DNA from: Candidatus Solincola tengchongensis
GTDB lineage: Bacteria > Actinomycetota > Geothermincolia > Geothermincolales > RBG-13-55-18
Assembly (NCBI GenBank): GCA_015711895.1
Contig: JACVJH010000064.1
Location: 1-8,831 of the forward strand
Length of the DNA stretch: 8,831 nt
Reading direction: 5' to 3'
Shown here one piece after another: positions 1 to 5,039 of this stretch; positions within the stretch are counted from its first letter, which is position 1, and the number at the start of each line of letters is the position of its first letter. The position numbers and the translations under genes are program-made. Under the pieces are notes generated by a model that saw nothing but the letters and a program-made list of their open reading frames with translations, made no database searches and had not been told where the DNA came from.

Positions 1-122
1 GGGGCCATCCATGATAATTATACGGGGAAAGACCGAGGGGATGCCCGTCTCCGCGGGGTACAGTGCGAGAGGGCCTTGTGGCGCCCCTTTCCGCGGTCTG
101 GAGAGGGTATGCGGCTTTTGCG

Positions 123-137
123 CCCTCTCGGAGAGGG
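123..137. other. Small inverted repeat in the leader of the thiolase gene
   Basis: CCCTCT (123-128) and AGAGGG (132-137) form a perfect 6-bp inverted repeat with a 3-base loop, about 27 bases before the GTG start. The motif GAGAGGG also occurs at 67-73, 101-107 and 131-137. No convincing promoter pair was found in 1-164. The role is unknown; it may be a weak leader hairpin or chance in GC-rich DNA. Confidence 0.25.
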
Positions 138-164
138 TCGAGCATCGGATGGAGGTTTGGCGGA

Positions 165-1346
165 GTGAAAGGGGTTTACATAGCCGGCGTGGCCATGGCC
201 GATGTGGGGAGGCATGTGCTGGACCCGCACGAGCTGGGAGCGAGGGTATGCGCCGAGGCTCTGAGAGATGCCCGGCTCCTCCCGCGGGAGGTGGAGGGCA
301 TCGCCACCACCCCCCACGGCTATATGGCCGAATTCCGCCGTTTTCCGAGTCAGAGGCTGGCCCACTACCTGGGCATCACCGCGGGGTTCATGATGGACGT
401 GGACAGCGGGGGCAACTCCAGCGCCGCCGCCGTGCAGGCCGCCTGCGACCGCATCCGCCTGGGCAAGATAAAGTCATGCCTGGTCTACGCCGCCCAGAGG
501 GAGGTGCCCAAGAAAGAGGTCCAGAAGGACGTGTTGGGCCACTTTCATCTCATCAAGGCCGCCAATTCCCTCTACGATTCCTACCAGGCGGCCTATGGTG
601 TGATAAGCCCCCTTCCCTTCTACGCCATGGCCGTGCAGAGGTATATGCACAGGTACGGAGTCTCCCCAGAGGATGTGGCCCGGGTGGCCGTCCTTTTGCG
701 GGAGCACGCCCTGCGGCATCCCCAAGCCGCCTACAAAGAGCCTCTGACCGTGGAGGAAGTACTTTCCAGCCCGTTGGTGTCGCCTCCCATCCACCGGCTG
801 GAGAGCTCGGAGATGCACGACGGTGCGGCGGCCGTGGTGCTGGTGTCGGAGGACCTGCTCCGGGACAGAAAGCGGGCGGTCAGGGTTGCAGCCCTGGCCG
901 AGGCCCACGATCCCACCAACTTCGTCCCCTACCGGGGTGAGATCGACGAGTTCCCCTGCGTGGAGCGCGCCGCCCGCGCCGCCCTGGCGGAGAGCGGCTA
1001 CCGGGTGGAGGAAGTGGACGTGGCCGAGGTCTACGGGGCCTTCGCCGGGTTGGAGCTCATAATGTACGAGAGGCTGGGCTTCTTCCCCCGCGGGGAGGCC
1101 CCCGCCGCGGTCGGGGAGGGCAGGACCACCCATGGCGGGGAGGTGTTGCTGAACCCCAGCGGGGGTAGGCTTTCCCTTGGCCACCCGGCTTACGTCACGC
1201 CCCTGCTGGAGATCACCGAGGTGGTGCGACAGCTGCGAGGCGAGGCCGGTGAACGGCAGCGCCCGGGGGCCGCGGTGGGACTGGTGCACACGGAACAGGG
1301 GTTCATAAATGGATCCATTGTGATGCTCCTGGACAAGGAGGTGTGA
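165..1346 (+). CDS. Thiolase-fold acyl-CoA protein (SCP2/lipid-transfer type), lacking catalytic cysteines
   Basis: This 393-residue protein matches the thiolase superfamily in length and layout: a beta-alpha N-terminal half opening KGVYIAGVAMAD, a dimer/active-site loop around residues 79-95, HDGAAAVVL near residues 218-226, EVYGAFAGLEL near 288-297, and the C-terminal motif NPSGGRLSLGHP near 330-341. His340 of GHP, a conserved catalytic histidine, is present. The nucleophilic cysteine position reads DSGGNSSAAA (residues 80-89) and the second catalytic cysteine position reads GLVHTEQG, so both cysteines are missing. Known Cys-less relatives include lipid-transfer proteins such as the steroid retro-aldolase Ltp2, which work with a DUF35 partner; such a partner follows here. 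GTG at 165 is chosen because GGAGG (151-155) lies 9 bases upstream and the family homology starts there; the reading frame stays open upstream to an ATG at 63, but that stretch looks non-coding. ATG 195 is an alternative. The substrate is unknown. It could be an acetyltransferase, an aldolase or a scaffold. Confidence 0.85.
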   Translation: MKGVYIAGVAMADVGRHVLDPHELGARVCAEALRDARLLPREVEGIATTPHGYMAEFRRFPSQRLAHYLGITAGFMMDVDSGGNSSAAAVQAACDRIRLGKIKSCLVYAAQREVPKKEVQKDVLGHFHLIKAANSLYDSYQAAYGVISPLPFYAMAVQRYMHRYGVSPEDVARVAVLLREHALRHPQAAYKEPLTVEEVLSSPLVSPPIHRLESSEMHDGAAAVVLVSEDLLRDRKRAVRVAALAEAHDPTNFVPYRGEIDEFPCVERAARAALAESGYRVEEVDVAEVYGAFAGLELIMYERLGFFPRGEAPAAVGEGRTTHGGEVLLNPSGGRLSLGHPAYVTPLLEITEVVRQLRGEAGERQRPGAAVGLVHTEQGFINGSIVMLLDKEV

Positions 1347-1484
1347 GTTTTCACGGAGGAGGGCGGGCGGTGAAGAGGGAAGCCACAATCGTATAATACC
1401 AGCCATACCGGAGCTTTTCGACCCCCATGCGCATTCGCGATCCATAAAGGACAGGGATGTGGCTCCGGGGAAGGGGCTCAAGTG

Positions 1485-1504
1485 ACCTTATTAGAGGATA
1501 AGGT
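1485..1504 (+). other. Hairpin in the spacer between thiolase and DUF35 genes
   Basis: ACCTTAT (1485-1491) and ATAAGGT (1498-1504) form a perfect 7-bp stem with the loop TAGAGG. It is followed at once by the 8-bp palindrome TTCCGGAA (1505-1512). There is no T-run, so it is not an intrinsic terminator. It sits just upstream of the ribosome-binding site of the next gene and could affect mRNA stability or translation. The 187-base spacer also contains TATAAT (1392-1397), but no good -35 box accompanies it. Confidence 0.35.
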
Positions 1505-1533
1505 TTCCGGAAGGTTCCTTGAGGGAGGCGGAG

Positions 1534-1926
1534 TTGGACACCAGGCCTTACATGCAGGACCGCGCCGCGGAGGAATTCTTTTCCAGGCTGGCGGAGGGGA
1601 TGTTCCAGAGCACCCGGTGCGTATCCTGCGGAGTCCTGAATTACCCACCCCGCGTGGTGTGCCCGGATTGCCTGGGGGAGGAGATGGAATGGGTGGACCT
1701 ACCCCGGGAGGGAACGCTCCTGGCCTTCACCTGGCAGGAGGCGGCCATACGCTGCCGCAAGCCGGAGATCCTGGGGCTGGTGGAGCTGGAAGGGGTTGGG
1801 AACGTCCTCACCCGCATCGACGCCCCTTACGAGAGCCTGCGCATCGGGCAGCGTGTGGCCTTCGACACCTGGACCTCCCCGGACGGGCTCGTCCTCCACC
1901 AGTTCCGTCCCCTGGAGGAGGGTTGA
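1534..1926 (+). CDS. DUF35 zinc-ribbon / OB-fold protein, partner of the thiolase
   Basis: This 130-residue protein has the DUF35 layout: an N-terminal helix (RAAEEFFSRLAEG, about residues 10-22), a rubredoxin-like zinc ribbon with C29-x2-C32-x10-C43-x2-C46, then a short OB-fold beta domain (about residues 55-128, with GTLLAFTWQEA and RIGQRVAFDTW). In this family the OB domain binds the acyl-CoA and the ribbon is structural; members are encoded beside SCP2-type thiolases and form complexes with them (archaeal acetoacetyl-CoA thiolase/HMG-CoA synthase, steroid aldolase Ltp2). The gene order here repeats that association, though 187 bases separate the genes. Start choice: TTG 1534 has GGGAGG (1523-1528) 5 bases upstream. 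TTG 1519, with a weaker GGAAGG at 1509-1514, would add five residues, and ATG 1552 would drop six. All four cysteines are present. The family call is firm; the substrate is unknown. Confidence 0.85.
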   Translation: MDTRPYMQDRAAEEFFSRLAEGMFQSTRCVSCGVLNYPPRVVCPDCLGEEMEWVDLPREGTLLAFTWQEAAIRCRKPEILGLVELEGVGNVLTRIDAPYESLRIGQRVAFDTWTSPDGLVLHQFRPLEEG

Positions 1927-1987
1927 AGTCCGTTTCCGCAGGGCACACGCCAACCGCCTTTCAGCCCGCACTTTTTGGTGCCGCCAT

Positions 1988-2007
1988 CCGGTTCGATCTC
2001 GAACCGG
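1988..2007 (+). terminator. Perfect 8-bp hairpin downstream of the DUF35 gene, possible terminator
   Basis: CCGGTTCG (1988-1995) and CGAACCGG (2000-2007) pair perfectly around the tetraloop ATCT, 61 bases after the DUF35 stop. A stable GC-rich stem at this place suggests transcription end or 3'-end protection, but no T-run follows on either strand, so it is not a standard intrinsic terminator. The inner GGTTCGA resembles a tRNA T-arm, but no cloverleaf can be built around it. Confidence 0.35.
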
Positions 2008-2029
2008 GGAAGCACCTCTCAACGGATTC

Positions 2030-2048
2030 ATATATATGGAATATATAT
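2030..2048. repeat. AT-rich inverted repeat
   Basis: ATATATAT (2030-2037) and ATATATAT (2041-2048) flank GGA, forming an 8-bp self-complementary arm pair directly beside the tandem repeat. In this GC-rich sequence such an island could be a melting, bending or protein-binding site; function is unknown. Confidence 0.4.
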
Positions 2049-2083
2049 TGAGGTCCGGATATTTATATTGAGGTCCGGATATT
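2044..2083. repeat. Exact tandem repeat, 2 x 20 bp
   Basis: The unit TATATTGAGGTCCGGATATT occurs twice with no mismatch (2044-2063 and 2064-2083). Each unit contains the palindrome TCCGGA. The pair is enclosed by GGAATAT (2038-2044) and ATATTCC (2079-2085), a 7-bp inverted repeat. It may be a recent duplication, an operator pair or an iteron-like binding site. No gene overlaps it. Confidence 0.8.
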
Positions 2084-2475
2084 CCCGATGGAACCGGAGA
2101 CCCTCGAAGTCCGTGTTGCGGCGGCATTTCCGGATGCGATCCCTGAGACGATCCATGTGCATTGCATGAATTGAAAGGCGTCGGCGCGGGCTTGGAGACG
2201 AGTGCGCATCCTGGCTACCCATAGCGCCCCAACGCTCACGAGTCCGCCATCCTTCCGCGTGGGGCCCTCGCTGCCGCACAGGGTGAAAAGAGGTCGCGGC
2301 AGAGCTCATGAGCGAGCTCTACCGTGCAATCCCCGGAAATCGACGGTCCTCGCCCATGGAATCGCGGGCTGGAGTGCGGCGATGTACAGGAGGAGAACGC
2401 CATACTTGGGCGATTCACCCCTTTGACGAATAGGGGACGCCCTCAGGCGCTCGCCCTCTCGTTTACCTCAAGGCG

Positions 2476-2727
2476 TCAGAGATCCTCGAAGCGGTCGTAT
2501 TCCACGCCCGCCGATTCCAGGATCTCCCGCAGGCGCTCGCTCTCCGAGGCCAGATGTTGAAGGCATACCCCGCAGTCCGAGCTCAGGTGGCGGGGTATGG
2601 GTATCAGTTTTACGCGGAGCCCCTTTTCCATAGCCAGCTTTTCCGCCCTGATGGCGTAATGCATGGAATAGAAGAGAGCCACGCGGGTCGGCTTCCCCTC
2701 GAAGAGGCCTCTGGGTTTTTTAACCAT
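2476..2727 (-). CDS. DUF3343 protein, Se/S-carrier-like
   Basis: This 83-residue protein matches the DUF3343 family: a ferredoxin-like small fold with the opening RVALFYSMHYAIRAEKLAMEKG (residues 15-36), then IPIPRHLSSDCGVCLQ, in which C52 and C55 sit in the conserved SS-x-CG-x-C position. Members are found beside YedE/YedF in selenium-using anaerobes and have been proposed to carry selenium or sulfur; that role is predicted, not proven. It is the last gene of a three-gene minus-strand group, 66 bases after the TusA-like gene. ATG 2727 is the only sensible start, but its ribosome-binding site (GGGAAG about 3 bases upstream) is poor, so translation may be weak or coupled. The C-terminus (SERLREILESAGVEYDRFEDL) is family-like and complete. 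Confidence 0.82.
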   Translation of the reverse strand: MVKKPRGLFEGKPTRVALFYSMHYAIRAEKLAMEKGLRVKLIPIPRHLSSDCGVCLQHLASESERLREILESAGVEYDRFEDL

Positions 2728-2793
2728 CGTCTTCCCGCACTTGCCTGGGGTGACGGATTTCCATCAGTCCCGGCCCCCCAAAGGCGGTGACCG

Positions 2794-3012
2794 TCATTTC
2801 TTTGTGATGGTGAGGATGAATTCCTCGTCTTCCGTCTCCCTTACCTCCACGTCGCATCCTTCTCTGGCCGCCAGCCGCGAGACGTTGTCCCGTGCCGTTC
2901 CGGTGTCCACGAGCACCTCGAGTTTCCCGCCGCTGGACAGCCTTTCCAGGTGCTTGCGGGTCTCCACCACCGGCAGGGGGCAGGAAAGTCCACGGCAATC
3001 GATGCGCTCCAT
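2794..3012 (-). CDS. TusA/SirA-family sulfurtransferase, single domain
   Basis: This 72-residue protein has the TusA/SirA/YedF-N fold signature: DCRGLSCPLPVVETRKHL, with the CPxP motif at C11-P12-L13-P14 and Cys11 as the persulfide/perselenide carrier, followed by GGKLEVLVDTGTARDNVSRLA and a closing beta strand FILTITKK. TusA proteins pass sulfur between partners in the cytoplasm; YedF is the selenium-associated relative and normally has a second, DsrE-like domain of about 120 residues. That second domain is missing here, so this is a stand-alone N-terminal-type unit. ATG 3012 has GGAGG (complement of 3022-3026) 9 bases upstream. It lies 46 bases after yedE and 66 before the DUF3343 gene on the same strand, so co-transcription is likely. 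The selenium role is inferred from these neighbours; sulfur transfer is the alternative. Confidence 0.85.
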   Translation of the reverse strand: MERIDCRGLSCPLPVVETRKHLERLSSGGKLEVLVDTGTARDNVSRLAAREGCDVEVRETEDEEFILTITKK

Positions 3013-3058
3013 GCCCTTACACCTCCAATCGACGCGCGGATTCGCTTAAGTGCTTATC

Positions 3059-4162
3059 TCAGGCCTTGGCGGTCGCCGTGCTCCGCATGGTCAGCCCGAT
3101 CACCACGCAGAAGACGAGCCCCACGAGGACGGCAGCCGGTCCCCAGCCCCAGTTGGCGGGGTTGTTGGGATAAGGCGTTCCCGCGGTCCCGAAGTTGTGG
3201 GCGAAGGCGGCCCCGACGATCATACCCAGGACGAAGACCGCTGCGTCGCCGTCCCCCTCGCCGGAGAGGAAGAGCTGCCTCCCGGGACATCCCCCGGCCA
3301 GGGCGAAGGAAAGCCCCGCGAGGAGCATCCCGCCGAAGTTGAGGAGCTGGTTGGTGTGCGCCACCGGCTGTCCGGCGAAGCCCCAGTGCGCCTGGCCGTA
3401 GATGAGGTTCATGATGAAAGCCCCCGCCAGGAGGGCCACCACACCGCTCATCAGGTGGAAGTCCCGCATGAGGATGACGTCGCGGATGGCCCCCATGGTG
3501 CAGAACCTGGTCCTCTGGGCGATGAAGCCGATGACCACCGCTATCCCCAGGGCCACCAGATAGTTGGCGTGCTGCGAGCCCGGACCCTCGGTGCTGAAGA
3601 AGGGAGCTCCCGTGGAGAGCACCGGCTTCACGATGAGAAGCAGCAAGAGCCCGAGCATGATGAGGGGCAGGACGGCACCCGCGACGGGGCTGCCCTTCTG
3701 GCTTCGCCCCAGGTTATAGCCTCGTTTGATGAAGAGGACCCCGATCCCCACGCCGCAGGCCAGGCCCACCAGGGCGAGGATGGCGTTCCCGTCGCCCCCC
3801 GCCAGGCGGAGCAGGGCCCTCCAGGGACAACCCAGGAACACCAGGGCGCCCACCATGGCGAAGAAGCCGAGCATGAAGCGGATGACGGGAGCCGAGCCTG
3901 CCCTGGCACGGTATTCGCCGAAGATGAGGGCGGCGATCATGGCTCCGAAGACGAAACCGATTATCTCCGGCCGGATGTACTGCACAGGCGCGGCCCTGTG
4001 CAGTCCCAAAGAGCCCGCTATATCCCGCTCGAAGCAGGCCACGCATATCCCCATGTTCTTGGGGTTGCCCAGCTTCTGCAGGGTGGAAGCCAAAGCGCCG
4101 ATGCAGAGCCCGACAAGGATAATGCCCCAGCGTGACTGAAAGAACCTGTTGACCCTTTCCAA
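3059..4162 (-). CDS. yedE: YedE-type putative selenium (or sulfur-species) transporter
   Basis: This 367-residue inner-membrane protein belongs to the YeeE/YedE (sulf_transp) family. Two homologous halves are visible: NMGICVACFERDIAG (C40, C43) with GCPWRALLRLAGGDGNA (C112) in the first, and RTRFCTMGAIRDV (C221) with GGCPGRQLFLSGEGDGDAA (C292) in the second. These cysteine loops line the pore in YeeE-type thiosulfate transporters. About nine to ten hydrophobic helices are present. The phrase HRAAPVQYIRPEIIGF is typical of the YedE subfamily found with YedF and SelD in selenium users; selenium import is predicted for that subfamily. Start: TTG 4162 has GGAGG (complement of 4168-4172) 5 bases upstream and gives MERVNRFFQSRWGIILVG, fitting relatives. 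TTG 4216 (AAGGA 9 bases upstream) would add 18 residues. It heads the minus-strand group. Confidence 0.85.
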   Translation of the reverse strand: MERVNRFFQSRWGIILVGLCIGALASTLQKLGNPKNMGICVACFERDIAGSLGLHRAAPVQYIRPEIIGFVFGAMIAALIFGEYRARAGSAPVIRFMLGFFAMVGALVFLGCPWRALLRLAGGDGNAILALVGLACGVGIGVLFIKRGYNLGRSQKGSPVAGAVLPLIMLGLLLLLIVKPVLSTGAPFFSTEGPGSQHANYLVALGIAVVIGFIAQRTRFCTMGAIRDVILMRDFHLMSGVVALLAGAFIMNLIYGQAHWGFAGQPVAHTNQLLNFGGMLLAGLSFALAGGCPGRQLFLSGEGDGDAAVFVLGMIVGAAFAHNFGTAGTPYPNNPANWGWGPAAVLVGLVFCVVIGLTMRSTATAKA

Positions 4163-4288
4163 TTCTACCTCCGAATCCTCCCGATCCAGCCTGAAGCCGA
4201 TTCCGTGACGAGACAAGCGGGAATTTCCTTGGGTAACATATCCCCTATCGTGTAGACCTAAAGTTGATCGGCATCACCACCTTTGCTG

Positions 4289-4335
4289 TAAATTAAAAAT
4301 AATTATTAAAAAATTTAATATAATATATAAATATT
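4289..4335. promoter_or_regulatory. 47-bp A/T-only tract between divergent operons
   Basis: Not one G or C occurs from 4289 to 4335, with A-runs and T-runs in phase with possible bending. It lies about 55 bases before the -35 box of the plus-strand promoter and about 130 bases upstream of the yedE start. It could act as a UP element, a curved or easily melted site, or an H-NS/Lsr2-type target. A weak minus-strand promoter (TTGAGA at 4340-4335, TAAATT 17 bases on at 4317-4312) may drive yedE. Confidence 0.5.
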
Positions 4336-4390
4336 CTCAATATGGTCCGTGGATATGGAAACCAGGATAAGCTCTCGAGCGGGAGATGTA

Positions 4391-4420
4391 TTGACAGGAT
4401 ATAATTGCTTTGTTATAAAT
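4391..4420 (+). promoter_or_regulatory. Near-consensus sigma-70 promoter facing the hydrogenase operon
   Basis: A perfect -35 box TTGACA (4391-4396) is followed after exactly 17 bases by TATAAA (4414-4419), with TG at 4411-4412 giving an extended -10. Transcription would begin near 4426. It is the best promoter on either strand of the window, and no comparable one was found closer to the hydrogenase start at 5040. Confidence 0.75.
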
Positions 4421-4450
4421 TTTACAATCAAGGGCAATTGAGAGTGACTG

Positions 4451-4494
4451 GGTTTCAAAGGGAAGCCTCAAAAAGCAAGCCCCAATGGTGAGGC
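4451..4494 (+). other. Two mutually exclusive hairpins in the promoter-proximal leader
   Basis: GGTTTC (4451-4456) can pair with GAAGCC (4462-4467, one G-U pair). GCCTCA (4465-4470) can instead pair perfectly with TGAGGC (4489-4494). The shared GCC makes the folds compete. A T-run (4518-4523) follows 24 bases later, too far for a standard terminator. This begins about 25 bases after the predicted transcription start and could be a switch or chance. Confidence 0.3.
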
Positions 4495-4775
4495 AAAATT
4501 CAAGTAATAGTGCAAGATTTTTTCGTTCTCGGAAAAGAGGTAGATTTGCTAGCTTAGAGAATGATCATGTTCAAGAAAAACAAGAAGGGGATAAATTAGG
4601 CGAACATTGGGAGGAATCATCGGGTGATTCTCAAGGCATGAGGAGGATCTCGTGGGCATGGAAGATCGTGATTCTCGAAGGAAACGGTGGAAGTCGCCGT
4701 ATAACTCATCGGGATGAAAGAAAGTGGCCCTTGAAGCTTGAGAGGCCTTGCCGAGTCTATTGCGCATGGAAGCAA

Positions 4776-4794
4776 CCGGCATGCGGATTGCCGG
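4776..4794. other. Inverted repeat CCGGCA/TGCCGG
   Basis: CCGGCA (4776-4781) and TGCCGG (4789-4794) form a perfect 6-bp stem with a 7-base loop. An alternative fold pairs GCAACCG (4772-4778) with CGGATTGC (4784-4791) with one bulge. No T-run follows. It adds to the RNA-like character of the leader. Confidence 0.3.
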
Positions 4795-4876
4795 ACGTTT
4801 AGCGGTGATCGAGGACTGATTCGCAGAAACACGCATGAAAGTTTTGGAACGACGCACGAAGCGTTTGCCACCGTGT

Positions 4877-4975
4877 TTTTTCATGCCCGGAGTGAGGCGG
4901 GAGCGGTGTCCATCCGCGCGGCTTGAGGAAACCCCACTTTCCTAGGTCGATCCCGTCCCTCCGGGCATTTTTCAT
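4877..4975 (+). other. Structured element with 10-bp arms, inner hairpins and T-run upstream of hydrogenase
   Basis: ATGCCCGGAG (4883-4892) and CTCCGGGCAT (4959-4968) are perfect 10-bp inverted repeats with a 66-base interior. The interior holds AGGAAA/TTTCCT (4926-4931/4938-4943, 6-base loop) and GCGG/CCGC (4903-4906/4914-4917). The 3' arm runs into TTTTT (4968-4972), as in a plus-strand terminator or riboswitch expression platform. The 8-mer TTTTTCAT lies at both edges (4877-4884 and 4968-4975), which could also mark a tiny mobile element with a target duplication. It ends 65 bases before the small-subunit start. No known riboswitch class was recognised. Confidence 0.5.
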
Positions 4976-5039
4976 ATACGGGTCGGTTGAGGTTAGAGCC
5001 TCTTGGTCGAGCCAATGTGATCCTGCAGGAGGGGAAAGG

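Larger units (their letters stand above)
1927..2475. other. Convergent intergenic region, no credible gene
   Basis: These 549 bases lie between the ends of the plus-strand thiolase/DUF35 pair and the minus-strand selenium module. Open frames here lack ribosome-binding sites and resemble no protein I recognise. The region holds a perfect hairpin (1988-2007), an AT-rich island with a tandem repeat (2030-2085), an inverted repeat AGAGCTC/GAGCTCT (2301-2307/2314-2320) containing the palindrome GCTCATGAGC, and CCCCT/AGGGG arms (2418-2422/2432-2436). No tRNA, CRISPR or transposase trace was seen. Neither operon end shows a classic hairpin plus T-run. Confidence 0.6.
4163..5039. other. Divergent intergenic region with promoter and RNA-like structures, no credible gene
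   Basis: About 880 bases separate yedE (minus) from the hydrogenase small subunit (plus). Its GC content is visibly lower than that of the genes, above all at 4289-4570. Open frames at 4485-4802 (plus) and 4549-4884 (minus) lack ribosome-binding sites and family resemblance. The region contains an A/T-only tract, a strong plus-strand promoter, and several inverted repeats, all listed separately. If the promoter serves the hydrogenase, the leader is about 610 bases long, unusually long for a bacterial mRNA. A separate non-coding RNA is equally possible. Confidence 0.6.

Noticed and set aside
1392..1397. TATAAT as an internal promoter for the DUF35 gene
   Set aside because: No acceptable -35 box at 16-18 bases upstream; a lone hexamer is weak evidence.
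1925..2252. Short direct repeats GAAGTCCGT (1925-1933, 2106-2114) and CCGCCATCC (1981-1989, 2244-2252)
   Set aside because: Nine-base matches in a GC-rich region can be chance; spacing and flanks show no pattern.
2418..2477. Intrinsic terminator for the minus-strand selenium operon (CCCCT/AGGGG, and GACGCC/GGCGTC across the stop codon)
   Set aside because: Stems are short or widely spaced and no T-run follows on either strand.
3050..4135. Plus-strand open frame of 361 codons opposite yedE
   Set aside because: Glu/His/Gly-rich shadow translation of a clear YedE gene; no family match.
4485..4884. Hypothetical genes in the divergent gap (plus 4485-4802, minus 4549-4884)
   Set aside because: No ribosome-binding site, atypical composition, mutual overlap and no recognisable domain.
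4923..4966. Cobalamin riboswitch, suggested by AGGAAA followed by TCCC and CCG patches
   Set aside because: The conserved B12-box GCCACTG and the GGTG core are missing.
4885..4967. tRNA or tRNA-Sec, since GCCCGGA and TCCGGGC could be an acceptor stem
   Set aside because: No valid T-arm, D-arm or anticodon arm can be placed; the GGTCGATCCC stretch lacks the TTC loop and a pairing stem.
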